64,000 bases of DNA from Chitinophagales bacterium (lineage in GTDB: Bacteria > Bacteroidota > Bacteroidia > Chitinophagales > Chitinophagaceae), in assembly GCA_021323755.1 (NCBI GenBank), contig JAJPKJ010000036.1, positions 62,001 to 126,000 on the forward strand, given 5' to 3'. The translations under genes were made by a program, and so were the position numbers. Under the pieces are notes generated by a model that was not told the origin of the DNA, did not search any database, and worked only from the letters and a program-made list of their open reading frames with translations. Shown one piece after another: positions 35,623 through 43,684 of this stretch; positions within the stretch are counted from its first letter, which is position 1; every line of letters starts with the position of its first letter.

Positions 35623-36903
35623 TCAACTCACTTCAAACAATTCCTCCCATCTTGTACTATATCTTTCGGAACGAAGTTCCTGGCGCATTTTCCAATCTTT
35701 ATTAACGCCGGACGCGCCAAATTTTACTACATCATCCCGCATGCTGAAATTTACATTATCAACTGCGCTCATTAAAAAACGATGAACTCCTTTCGATCCG
35801 TCTGAAAAAAAATTTCCCTGGATAGATCTATCCGGAACCAATCCGCTCAGCATTACTCCGGCTTTTTTATATGCTCTTCCATTCTCAAAAATATCATCGA
35901 GCAATCTTACTGCGGGTTTTATCAATTCATTGGTAAAAGAGGTCGCCGACTCCAGGTTTGCATGTGAGCTGATTGAAGCACCATGATGAAAATCTGCCGA
36001 ATGACTTTCTTCTTTCGGCACAATAAAAACGCTGATCGTGTTTGCCGCACTGTGTTGCCGGCGTAATTTTTCTGCGGCGCGCGATGTATAAGTAGCAATC
36101 GCTTCTTTTAATTCGAATAATTCCGTGACCGGTCTTCCAAACATGCGGGTTGTCGCAATCATTTTTTTTGTTTCCAATTCCTTCTTCATAATAATTGATG
36201 GAATGCCCATCAACTCTTTGACCAAGCGAACGCCAACTACTCCGCCCATATTGGTGTGAGCCCATTCGTCGGGCATGTTGCGCAAATCCCATGCGCTCGT
36301 GATTCCCCAGTTGATGAGTTTATTGGCATACGCACCCCCAACGCCCCATATCTCATTGACACGAGTTTGTTGCAATGCAGTTCTTTGTTGTTCTTCAGTT
36401 ATCAATAATGTAACACAATTTGTTTTTGCCTTATCCTTTTTTGCAATGTGATTGGCAATTTTTGCTAATACTTTTGTGGGCGCAACGCCAACTGAAACAG
36501 AAATACCCGTCCACATTTCGACTGTTTCTTTTAATTCATTTGCAAATTTTTCCAATTGCTCAAATGGGATCTTATCAAGATTCAAAAAAGCTTCGTCGAC
36601 AGAATATACTTCTACATTTTCTTTTCCAACCAGTTCGCGTAATGTGTCCATTACGCGCATACTCATATCTCCGTACAAATGATAATTGGATGAAAAAACC
36701 TTTACGTTATTTTTTTCGATGACGTGCTTTGCCTGAAAATAGGGTCCCGCCATCCTTACCCCAATTTTTTTTGCTTCATCACTTCTGGAAACAATGCAGC
36801 CATCGTTATTGCTTAAGACAACAACGGGCTTGTTCCATAATTCCGGCTTAAACACGCGCTCGCAGGAACAATAAAAACTGTTGCAATCAACAATTGCGTT
36901 CAT
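35623..36903 (-). CDS. umuC: Y-family DNA polymerase, UmuC-like
   Basis: A 426-residue translesion polymerase of the UmuC type. The first acidic motif is AIVDCNSFYCSCERVF (catalytic Asp6), the second is EVYSVDEAFLNL (Asp-Glu, about residue 100), followed by IWGVGGAYANKLINWGITS as the helix-hairpin-helix thumb (about 165-185) and a C-terminal little-finger region. All catalytic acids are present, so it should be active in error-prone bypass of lesions. Its start overlaps the end of the umuD-like gene by four bases (ATGA-type), so the two are translationally coupled. Confidence 0.93.
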   Translation of the reverse strand: MNAIVDCNSFYCSCERVFKPELWNKPVVVLSNNDGCIVSRSDEAKKIGVRMAGPYFQAKHVIEKNNVKVFSSNYHLYGDMSMRVMDTLRELVGKENVEVYSVDEAFLNLDKIPFEQLEKFANELKETVEMWTGISVSVGVAPTKVLAKIANHIAKKDKAKTNCVTLLITEEQQRTALQQTRVNEIWGVGGAYANKLINWGITSAWDLRNMPDEWAHTNMGGVVGVRLVKELMGIPSIIMKKELETKKMIATTRMFGRPVTELFELKEAIATYTSRAAEKLRRQHSAANTISVFIVPKEESHSADFHHGASISSHANLESATSFTNELIKPAVRLLDDIFENGRAYKKAGVMLSGLVPDRSIQGNFFSDGSKGVHRFLMSAVDNVNFSMRDDVVKFGASGVNKDWKMRQELRSERYSTRWEELFEVS

Positions 36904-37337
36904 TGGGGAATATGAATATTATACGTCACCGTCCCCCAAACCGAAAATTCTGCGCTTGAGGTATCAATATCAATCGGCGCCAGCTTATCGGTCTCTGGTA
37001 CCAATCGAATTTTATTGAGTGTTTTTTCAAAACGCCTGATAAGCATTTCCCCATTCAATGTAGCGATCACCACTTTACCATTTGCCGCTTTTATTGAGCG
37101 ATCAACAATTACAATATCCCCATCAAAAATTCCAGCGCCAGTCATCGCATCACCTTTCACACGCATAAAAAAAGTTGCTGGTTTGTTTCGAACCAATTGT
37201 TCATTCAAATCAATGCCCCGCTCCATATAATCATCCGCAGCTGCTGTGAAGCCTGTTGCATTGGCCGTGCGCACATCGCGCTGTGAATAACCCTTAGAAC
37301 CTTTATAGGCTGCTCCATAAAAAATTTCTCCATCCAT
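36900..37337 (-). CDS. umuD: UmuD-like protein lacking the Ser-Lys dyad
   Basis: A 145-residue S24/LexA-family protein in the umuD position upstream of umuC. Fold and alignment are clearly UmuD: AAADDYMERGIDLNEQLVR, KGDAMTGAGIFDGDIVIVD and VVIATLNGEMLIRRFEK. The self-cleavage serine expected in GDSM is Ala64 (codon GCG in KGDAM), and the catalytic lysine expected two residues after the ENGE... strand is Arg101 in NGEMLIRR. The Cys-Gly cleavage site is Thr28-Gly29. By comparison with E. coli UmuD (Ser60, Lys97) it should not cleave itself. It may be a fixed-form polymerase accessory protein, or the activating cleavage is lost. The fold alone is well supported. Confidence 0.85.
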   Translation of the reverse strand: MDGEIFYGAAYKGSKGYSQRDVRTANATGFTAAADDYMERGIDLNEQLVRNKPATFFMRVKGDAMTGAGIFDGDIVIVDRSIKAANGKVVIATLNGEMLIRRFEKTLNKIRLVPETDKLAPIDIDTSSAEFSVWGTVTYNIHIPQ

Positions 37338-37353
37338 AAAATTATTTTTGATA

Positions 37354-37372
37354 TTACTAATTATTTTAGTAA
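37354..37372 (-). promoter_or_regulatory. Candidate operator upstream of umuD
   Basis: Perfect inverted repeat TTACTAA (37354-37360) / TTAGTAA (37366-37372) with a 5-base spacer, starting 17 bases before the umuD start. A second partial copy, TTTAG...CTAAA, overlaps it on the left. Inverted repeats of this spacing often bind dimeric repressors. No SOS box consensus for this phylum is certain, so the binding protein is unknown. Confidence 0.4.
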
Positions 37373-37442
37373 ATTTATGCTAAATTATTAATCAGTCAAA
37401 TTTATTTATTAAAAGGATGGTAGCGTAGCATCATCTCAGGAC

Positions 37443-37456
37443 CTGCCTGCAGGCAG
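37443..37456. repeat. GC-rich 14-bp palindrome in umuD/GxxExxY gap
   Basis: Perfect palindrome CTGCCTGCAGGCAG inside a GC-rich patch (about 37425-37490) of an otherwise AT-rich 245-base gap. Similar short palindromes recur dispersed in some Bacteroidota genomes, so this may be one copy of a repeat; only one is seen here. Confidence 0.55.
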
Positions 37457-37582
37457 CTGGCGTCGCCGCGCTAAGGAGGACACGCATCAGCGGTTATTAA
37501 TCCGTACCCTATAAAATTCAATTGAAAAATAAAGACAGAATATTGCTATTCCGTGATTCCGTAACTAAAAATAAATTTCAAG

Positions 37583-37996
37583 ATGTCGCAAAATATAGTT
37601 CAAAGAAATTTTAAACCGATCAGTGATCAAGAGCAATTGCTCACCGGGCAATTGATGAATATTGCCATTACTATTCATAAAACTTTGGGACCTGGTCTGC
37701 TGGTGAGCATTTACGAAAAATGCTTTTGTTACGAGCTTGGCAAAAGGAATATTCCTTTTGCAAGGCAAAAGCCTCTGCCTATTGTTTATCATGATATGGA
37801 AATTGAAGATGCGTTGAAAATTGATTTCTTAATTGACGGATTGATTATCGTTCAGCTAAAAGCGCAGGAGAATCATCATCTTGTCTGGGAAGCACAATTA
37901 TTAAGTTATTTAAAACTCACCGGCAAACGCCTGGGTTATATTATGAACTTCAATGTTCCTTTGATGAAAGATGGAATCAAGCGAATGATATTGTGA
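37583..37996 (+). CDS. GxxExxY-like protein with degenerate active site
   Basis: A 137-residue protein of the GxxExxY family, a PD-(D/E)XK nuclease-like fold found widely in environmental bacteria and usually of unknown role. The name motif is present as GPGLLVSIYEK (residues 36-46), with the Glu of the usual GPGLLESVYE replaced by Val41. The core DFLIDGLIIVQLKA has Gln91 where the nuclease Glu of VELKA is expected, while Asp81 and Lys93 are kept. The fold is therefore likely kept but metal-dependent cleavage is doubtful. Start is ATG after a GC-rich intergenic patch; no neighbour suggests a partner. Confidence 0.75.
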   Translation: MSQNIVQRNFKPISDQEQLLTGQLMNIAITIHKTLGPGLLVSIYEKCFCYELGKRNIPFARQKPLPIVYHDMEIEDALKIDFLIDGLIIVQLKAQENHHLVWEAQLLSYLKLTGKRLGYIMNFNVPLMKDGIKRMIL

Positions 37997-38108
37997 ATGA
38001 TCAAAGCTGAATAGAATCAAAGCTTTTCCAAGGCAACTCACTACTTATTTTTCCCCTCCGTGTTCTCCCTGTCTCTTTGGCTCAAAAAATATTTTTAAAA
38101 TCATTTAC

Positions 38109-39218
38109 ATGTCAGACAAGCTACAACAAGATCATTTCAAGGTATCCGCAAAAAAACAAGAACAAACACAGCAATACCTGGCAGGTCGCGGCGCGCAGAT
38201 CAACACAAAAAATCGCTTTTTAAAAGATGAAACCACTAAAGAACACATCGAAGCCATTGATGATTGGGAAGAAACGAATGCGCCGACCCAGTACATTGAA
38301 CAGGAATCGAAAACCATCGTGAATAAAGTCGAAAGCCCCGACGTAGGCATGAGCTACAGCATGAACCCGTATGCCGGTTGCGAACATGGCTGCATTTATT
38401 GCTACGCGAGAAACGTACATGAATACTGGGGCTACAGCGCAGGGCTGGATTTTGAAAGAAAAATAATCGTGAAAAAAAACGCCCCAAATCTGTTGCGCAA
38501 ATTTCTGATGCACCCGAAATGGCAATGCATTCCCATTATGCTCAGCGGAAACACCGATTGTTACCAGCCCGCAGAACAAAGGTATCGCCTCACCCGCGGC
38601 CTGCTTGAAGTGTGCAATGAATTTAATCAGCCCGTCGGCATTCTCACAAAAAATTCATGGATATTAAAAGACAAAGATGTGCTGCAGGAAATGGCGAAAA
38701 AGCGGCTTGTCTCAGCCATGGTTTCCATCACATCGTTTAATGAAGAATTGAGAAGAACAATGGAGCCGCGAACAACGACTGCAAAACAAAAACTAAAAGT
38801 CATTAATGAACTGAGCAGCGCCGGAGTGCGCATGGGCGTTATGATGGGACCGATGATTCCTGGATTGAATGAACATGAGATGCAAAGAATCATGAAGGAG
38901 GCGAGAGACAATGGCGCAACATTCACCGCGTACACTTTTATCCGGTTGAATGGCGCGATCAAATTTCTATTTCACGACTGGCTGTATAAAAACTTTCCGG
39001 ACCGTGCCGACAAGGTCTGGCATCTGGTTGAGCAAAGTCATGATGGCAAAGTGAATGACACACGCTGGGGTGTGCGCATGCGTGGCGAAGGAAATATTGC
39101 GCAGATGGTAGCTCAGCAGTATAAAAAATACGGCAAGCTTTATGGAATGAATGCGGAAGAATGGAGTTTGGATACCACACAGTTTAGAAGACCCGGACAG
39201 CAGGGGAAGTTGTTTTGA
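38109..39218 (+). CDS. PA0069-family radical SAM protein
   Basis: A 369-residue radical SAM enzyme. The cluster motif is CEHGCIYCYARNVH (Cys at about residues 90, 94, 97) in MNPYAGCEHGCIYCYAR. The rest matches the PA0069/SplB-like group: DFERKIIVKKNAPNLL, LSGNTDCYQPAEQRY and WGVRMRGEGNIAQM. The reaction is not known; relation to spore photoproduct lyase suggests action on a nucleic acid base. It overlaps the next small gene by four bases if that gene starts at TTG, but ATG at 39227 is more likely. Confidence 0.88.
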   Translation: MSDKLQQDHFKVSAKKQEQTQQYLAGRGAQINTKNRFLKDETTKEHIEAIDDWEETNAPTQYIEQESKTIVNKVESPDVGMSYSMNPYAGCEHGCIYCYARNVHEYWGYSAGLDFERKIIVKKNAPNLLRKFLMHPKWQCIPIMLSGNTDCYQPAEQRYRLTRGLLEVCNEFNQPVGILTKNSWILKDKDVLQEMAKKRLVSAMVSITSFNEELRRTMEPRTTTAKQKLKVINELSSAGVRMGVMMGPMIPGLNEHEMQRIMKEARDNGATFTAYTFIRLNGAIKFLFHDWLYKNFPDRADKVWHLVEQSHDGKVNDTRWGVRMRGEGNIAQMVAQQYKKYGKLYGMNAEEWSLDTTQFRRPGQQGKLF

Positions 39219-39226
39219 TTTTCACT

Positions 39227-39409
39227 ATGGAGCTATTTATCAGAGAACGATTGATAAACATCATTGCTGAGCATATTCATGCTGAAGATAATAATGCAAC
39301 AATAAACTTCATTTTTGCAAGCTCCTTTTTTAGTGATGAGTTCAAAGACTATTTATTGAATGATGAGTGCGCGGATGAAGTTTTAAGCAATCAAATAATA
39401 TATCTTTAA
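39227..39409 (+). CDS. Small acidic protein
   Basis: A 60-residue acidic protein (ELFIRERLINIIAEHIHA..., then FKDYLLNDECADEVLSNQ). No signal or membrane segment, no family recognised. A TTG at 39215 overlaps the PA0069-type stop; I prefer ATG at 39227. It lies between two convincing genes on the same strand and would share their transcript. Confidence 0.5.
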   Translation: MELFIRERLINIIAEHIHAEDNNATINFIFASSFFSDEFKDYLLNDECADEVLSNQIIYL

Positions 39410-39430
39410 CCTGAAAAAATCCTTCAGGTT

Positions 39431-40351
39431 ATGCAACGCAAAAAATTTCTTCAATCCTCATTATTGGGTAGCGCTTCATTATTAGCAGCTGGCATCGCAA
39501 AGGCATCCTCTAACAAAAAAGATTTTGTAATTAATGACAAGCCATTCCATTTGAATTACGGAATTCATGACGGCATGTTCAAAAACCATGCAGGCGATGA
39601 TTTTATTGAGCAGATAAAATTTGGTTACGATCATGGCTTTCGCGCAATTGAAGATAATGGTATGATGGAAAGAATACCTGAGCAACAACAAAAAATAGGC
39701 GACGCATTGGCTAAGCTTGGAATGGGTATGGGCGTTTTCGTTCTGGATAAAGGTGGCAACGGAGCAAATACGCTAGCCGCTGGCAAACCAGAATTTGTAG
39801 ATATATTTTTGAAAGGATGTCGTGGTGCAGTGGAAACCTCCAAGCGCTGTGGTGGCAAATTGACGACTGTTGTCCCCGGCGATTTTGAAAGACATTTGCC
39901 AATCGGCATTCAAACTGCAAATATTATTGATGCGTTGAGAAAGGGTGTTGAGATTTTAGAACCTCATGGAATCATTATGGTTCTTGAACCACTGAGCGAC
40001 ACGCCGGATCTGTTTTTGCGTACATCCGACCAGGCCTATGCAATCTGCAAGGCAATCAAAAGTCCATCGTGCAAAATATTATTCGATATGTATCATATTC
40101 AGCGCAACACGGGCAACCTGATCAAAAATATTGATTGGGCATATGATGAAGTAGGCTATTTCCAAATCGGGAATAATCCTGGAAGAAACGAGCCGGGCAC
40201 GGGTGAGATGGATTATAAAAATATCTTTTCACATATTTACAATAAAGGCTTCAAAGGAATTCTGGGAATGGAACATGGCAATGCGAAGCCCGGAAAGGAA
40301 GGCGAACTCGCATTAATAAAAGCTTATCGCGACGCCGATGATTTTATATAA
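39431..40351 (+). CDS. Exported TIM-barrel hydroxypyruvate isomerase-like protein
   Basis: A 306-residue xylose-isomerase-like TIM-barrel protein. The N-terminus MQRKKFLQSSLLGSAS then LLAAG is a twin-arginine-like or Sec signal, common for this family in Bacteroidota. Metal-site acidic residues are visible in VLEPLSDTPD, LFDMYHIQ and GMEHGNA. The closest enzymes are hydroxypyruvate isomerase and related sugar isomerases/epimerases; the substrate is not known. Its start lies directly after an 8-bp hairpin that overlaps the upstream stop codon. Confidence 0.8.
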   Translation: MQRKKFLQSSLLGSASLLAAGIAKASSNKKDFVINDKPFHLNYGIHDGMFKNHAGDDFIEQIKFGYDHGFRAIEDNGMMERIPEQQQKIGDALAKLGMGMGVFVLDKGGNGANTLAAGKPEFVDIFLKGCRGAVETSKRCGGKLTTVVPGDFERHLPIGIQTANIIDALRKGVEILEPHGIIMVLEPLSDTPDLFLRTSDQAYAICKAIKSPSCKILFDMYHIQRNTGNLIKNIDWAYDEVGYFQIGNNPGRNEPGTGEMDYKNIFSHIYNKGFKGILGMEHGNAKPGKEGELALIKAYRDADDFI

Positions 40352-40492
40352 GGTCAAAATGGGGAAAATCCGAATTTCGGCAAGTTTGTCACTTTAGGAT
40401 TATTTTGATCCAGTTTACCTTCCATCTATAATTGCAACTGCCCAAACTTAAATCATAGTTCTGAATACCCATGGAGTATCATCTTAAAAAAT

Positions 40493-40519
40493 AAGCCAGG
40501 CTTAGAAAAGCCCGGCCTT
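40493..40519 (-). terminator. Terminator after T9SS protein gene
   Basis: Hairpin with arms AAGCCAGGCTT (40493-40503) and AAGCCCGGCCTT (40508-40519), one bulge and one mismatch. On the minus strand it is followed by a T-run (plus A-run at 40486-40491), 31 bases after the stop of the T9SS-sorted protein. Confidence 0.6.
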
Positions 40520-40550
40520 GATTAGTCGTACCTTGAAAAACCGAATATGT

Positions 40551-41870
40551 TTAATTTATTTTAATAAATTTTTGAGTAGTGTTATCGCTTCCGTTTGTTG
40601 TATTAATAATATAAACACCTTTGGAAAGATCAGCTATGCCAAATGTTTCCGTTTGTTGCGCGTTATTATTTGTCTTTGCTTTTACTAAACTTCCGTTTAA
40701 ATTATAAATAGAATAGCTAACCATTTTATTCTGCCAACTATCCGGGATGGTCACACGTATTTCAGCTGTTGCCGGATTAGGGTAGGCAATCACTTTTACT
40801 AGATCTTGTGATTGTTCTAACCGGATAAGATCAATATTTGAATATTTGAATGTTCCATCCATGTCAACCATTTTTAAACGATAATAAATCAATCCTGCAT
40901 TTTGCAGATTCACATTATCACTGTAGTTATATGCTCTTTGCAAACTGCTGTTACCTTCCTGTGTAAATACAACTGCCTCATCATCATAATTGGTTCCATC
41001 GGCGCTGCGCTGAACCACAAAATGACTTGCATTTATTTCTGTAGAAGTTGTCCAGTTAAGATTCACTTTGTCAGTGCTGTTATTTAATTGAGCAGTGAAT
41101 GAAGTTAATGTGATAGGAAGTGTTCCTGTAACCGGTGCAGAATAATTAAACGATTTGAACCAGAGCGAATATTGACGACCGTTATTACTTATATTAATTG
41201 GTCCAGTCGCCTGACCACCGGTACGAACCGTAAATGTGTTTGTTAAAAGATATGTGGTGGTAGCCATTACCTGAGTGGCTGTTACGTCGATGCCACTATA
41301 TTCAGTAGTTGCGCCATCAAATCTTTTTCCCAGTATGTTGCTTCCGGAAAGTATATTCGAAACTGTAAGCGCAGTCGGGCTTTCTAAAATATATGTATTT
41401 AACCCATAGAAAGAAACATATTCATGCAAACTAGAATTACCATCATCATCCAGCACAGTTGCATTGAAAGCCGCAACGATCGTTGGCAAATTCGTGGATG
41501 CCGTTACAAATGAAATCTGGAATTCAAGATACCAATCAGTAACAACATTGTTTTTAATATTAGACCCATTGGTATAATTTACTAAAGGCTGAAAAGCACT
41601 ATCGTAACCGGTGTTATTTATATCTATATCAGAGAGGACAACATTTGTTGAAGACCTTCCATTAATTTTTAATAAAGCATCTACTCCGGTTGTAACATTC
41701 GGGAATCTATAAACAGCATTATCGGCCCCTGCAGTTCCTGATACCAAGCTCGGGTTTCTGAAAGACAGATGCGGTATTAAGCTTTGAGCAAAAGAAAAAT
41801 TACATATGATAGCAAGAATAAAAACTGATAGGATTTGGCTTGTTTTTTTGATTGAATAAAATTGTTTCAT
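40551..41870 (-). CDS. T9SS-sorted secreted protein
   Basis: A 439-residue secreted protein. Signal peptide ends NFSFAQ. The middle holds a TLPITLTSFTAQLNN linker with NWTTSTEINASHFVVQRS, a block that recurs before type IX sorting domains in this phylum. The C-terminal about 80 residues (VIAYPNPATAEIRVTI, YSIYNLNGSLVK, GIADLSKGVYIINT, QKFIKIN) form a type A T9SS C-terminal domain, so the protein is exported to the cell surface by the Por/type IX system. The N-terminal part has no recognised catalytic domain. No other T9SS gene is in the window. Confidence 0.88.
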   Translation of the reverse strand: MKQFYSIKKTSQILSVFILAIICNFSFAQSLIPHLSFRNPSLVSGTAGADNAVYRFPNVTTGVDALLKINGRSSTNVVLSDIDINNTGYDSAFQPLVNYTNGSNIKNNVVTDWYLEFQISFVTASTNLPTIVAAFNATVLDDDGNSSLHEYVSFYGLNTYILESPTALTVSNILSGSNILGKRFDGATTEYSGIDVTATQVMATTTYLLTNTFTVRTGGQATGPINISNNGRQYSLWFKSFNYSAPVTGTLPITLTSFTAQLNNSTDKVNLNWTTSTEINASHFVVQRSADGTNYDDEAVVFTQEGNSSLQRAYNYSDNVNLQNAGLIYYRLKMVDMDGTFKYSNIDLIRLEQSQDLVKVIAYPNPATAEIRVTIPDSWQNKMVSYSIYNLNGSLVKAKTNNNAQQTETFGIADLSKGVYIINTTNGSDNTTQKFIKIN

Positions 41871-42028
41871 GAGTGTACGATTTAAGCAAGATCAATTAGT
41901 CCAATTTGCTGCCAATAATATATATTATTGATAATCAAATTTTTATACAATTTCAATTAATTGGATTTTTCCACCATTTGGAATAATCAGTGTGTTTGGG
42001 AATAGAAATCCTGTATTGACTTCCGGAT

Positions 42029-43120
42029 TCAATTGATGGCTTTATGCAGATCCATGCGGAGATTTATTGCGAACTGGTCTGTTTTGATCTGAATTTTCAA
42101 TTCATGACTTTGCGGATATAGCAGATTAAGTCGTTTACCGATATTTTGTAGAAAAGTACTGTCATTATTGGTAAGTGTTGAAGTATCGGTTGGTTTACTC
42201 CACGCAATCTTTAAAGAAAAAACTCCTTCAGCTACGCGCGATTCAAGGTTAATGAATTTATTTTTCAAATTAAGTGATGAGAGTTGCCTGAAACTATTTT
42301 CGATAAGTGGTAAAATAATAAAGGGTGCAATATGTTCCCCATCGGTGTTACCAATCATCTTCATATTCACGCTGATATCATCATTTCCGGTTTTTTCAAG
42401 TTCAACGAATTCTTCCAGTAAACGTAATTCCTTTTCTAAACTGACCTGCGGTTGATTATTATCATAAATAACGTAGAGCAAAAGATTTTTTATTTTTTTT
42501 GTCATCTCTGGAATGACAGAGGGCTTTTGAATAGCAAGTCGTTCTATTTTGTCCAATGCATTTACCAAAAAAACCGGCTGAATCTTTCCATTCTCCGCAG
42601 GCTCAATTTTTTGCTTTTCGCTCTTGAGTATATTCAACTCCTGTTGTTTGATATACCACATCTTACCCAGTTTGATGGCAGCAGCAAGAGATGCTTCCAT
42701 AGTCAATTCAGTGAAAATAAAAAAGAAGGTCCACAAGAAACTTCTTGAATGAACACTGTAAGGCAGGTGATATGCTGATCGTATTATTGGGACAACGTCA
42801 TCGCTGTACAATCTGTAACATCCTATACAAATCAAACTAAATACGACCCATAACAATACCATTAATATATACCTTCCTTTAAAAAGGAATCGGGGAATCA
42901 AAAAATAAACAACCGAATAGCAAAAAAGAATATCCAATGGCATGGCGAGTGCTTCTTCAAAAAAAGAGGCGGGGAAACTTACTGAGAAAGGATATTTGTC
43001 GATCCAGGAAAGGGTCATGAAAGTAGTATAATATCCAATCAGCGCCATCCAGAAAATGATGTGCCGCGAAATACGGTATTTAGAATTATTTGAAAAAACC
43101 AACGGATAAATACTCATCAT
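42029..43120 (-). CDS. LytS-like protein without phosphoacceptor His
   Basis: A 363-residue protein with several N-terminal membrane helices and a His_kinase/HATPase-like C-terminus of the LytS/YehU type. The family phosphoacceptor motif (typically INPHFLFN) reads IQPVFLVN here, with Val183 in place of the His. The N-box is kept as LPLIENSFRQ, but the glycine-rich G-box seen in LytS (GIGLxN) is degraded to LQNIGKRLNLLY. It should therefore not phosphorylate itself and is best read as a pseudokinase. No LytTR regulator follows it; it is divergent from an intact LytS/LytTR pair 564 bases away. Confidence 0.8.
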   Translation of the reverse strand: MMSIYPLVFSNNSKYRISRHIIFWMALIGYYTTFMTLSWIDKYPFSVSFPASFFEEALAMPLDILFCYSVVYFLIPRFLFKGRYILMVLLWVVFSLICIGCYRLYSDDVVPIIRSAYHLPYSVHSRSFLWTFFFIFTELTMEASLAAAIKLGKMWYIKQQELNILKSEKQKIEPAENGKIQPVFLVNALDKIERLAIQKPSVIPEMTKKIKNLLLYVIYDNNQPQVSLEKELRLLEEFVELEKTGNDDISVNMKMIGNTDGEHIAPFIILPLIENSFRQLSSLNLKNKFINLESRVAEGVFSLKIAWSKPTDTSTLTNNDSTFLQNIGKRLNLLYPQSHELKIQIKTDQFAINLRMDLHKAIN

Positions 43121-43176
43121 GTATAGTTAAAAGAAAATTTTTCTTTCCAATAAGATAAGTTTACATAAAGTTAACA

Positions 43177-43203
43177 CAAACCTATATCACATAAGTTCTG
43201 CAA
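43177..43203 (-). promoter_or_regulatory. Candidate promoter for LytS-like pseudokinase
   Basis: On the minus strand a TTG (plus CAA at 43201-43203) is followed after 16 bases by TAGGTTTG (plus 43177-43184), a full match to TAnnTTTG. Spacing is slightly short. Transcription would start about 50 bases before the gene. Confidence 0.35.
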
Positions 43204-43312
43204 GCGATACTCAAACACGTTTTCTTTGGAAAATTTAAAAATTACTTCTAAAGCAGGAATTATTACTACTGAAGTCGTATTAATCGTTACTGTGATTCTT
43301 ATTTAATAAAAA

Positions 43313-43334
43313 GCAGGTGGTGGAAACCACCTGC
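43313..43334 (-). terminator. Orphan intrinsic terminator
   Basis: Perfect 9-bp stem GCAGGTGGT (43313-43321) / ACCACCTGC (43326-43334), loop of 4 (GGAA). On the minus strand it is followed by a T-run (plus A-run 43306-43312). No gene ends at it, which points to a short minus-strand transcript from the 43335-43560 side. Confidence 0.75.
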
Positions 43335-43684
43335 GGGTCACATGAGAAAACTTCTGTTGACAACTTGGATGTTGCCAGGTAGAAATATCCTTCGAAAATG
43401 AGAATATGAATTTATAGCTAAATCAAATCCATAGTTTGAAAACTGTACCGAACAAGTATTTTATTTAAGTGAAGCAGCATTTATAGTTACTAAATATGCC
43501 TAACAAAAGGAAACATTGAGAAAATGATTTTGTAAACTTTTTTCCAACCTTAAAAATATCCTTTTATAACAATTAACTTTTTTATGAAAGCTTTAGTAGA
43601 TTATTTAGAGGTATCGTTCTACTACACCATTTCTAAAGTTGAAAACTAGATTGCTCAACCAGTAGTTATATAAGCTAAGCTGCT

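Larger units (their letters stand above)
43121..43684. other. 564-base divergent gap with orphan terminator
   Basis: This AT-rich stretch separates the pseudokinase from the intact LytS. It has a strong terminator on the minus strand at 43313-43334 with no gene to the right of it on that strand. Small minus-strand frames to the right of the terminator are at most 20 codons and not convincing. An unannotated small transcript is possible. Confidence 0.6.

Noticed and set aside
43335-43560. Minus-strand mini-frames to the right of the orphan terminator
   Set aside because: The longest reads about 20 codons with no signal or pattern, so no gene is called; the region is reported only as a possible small transcript.
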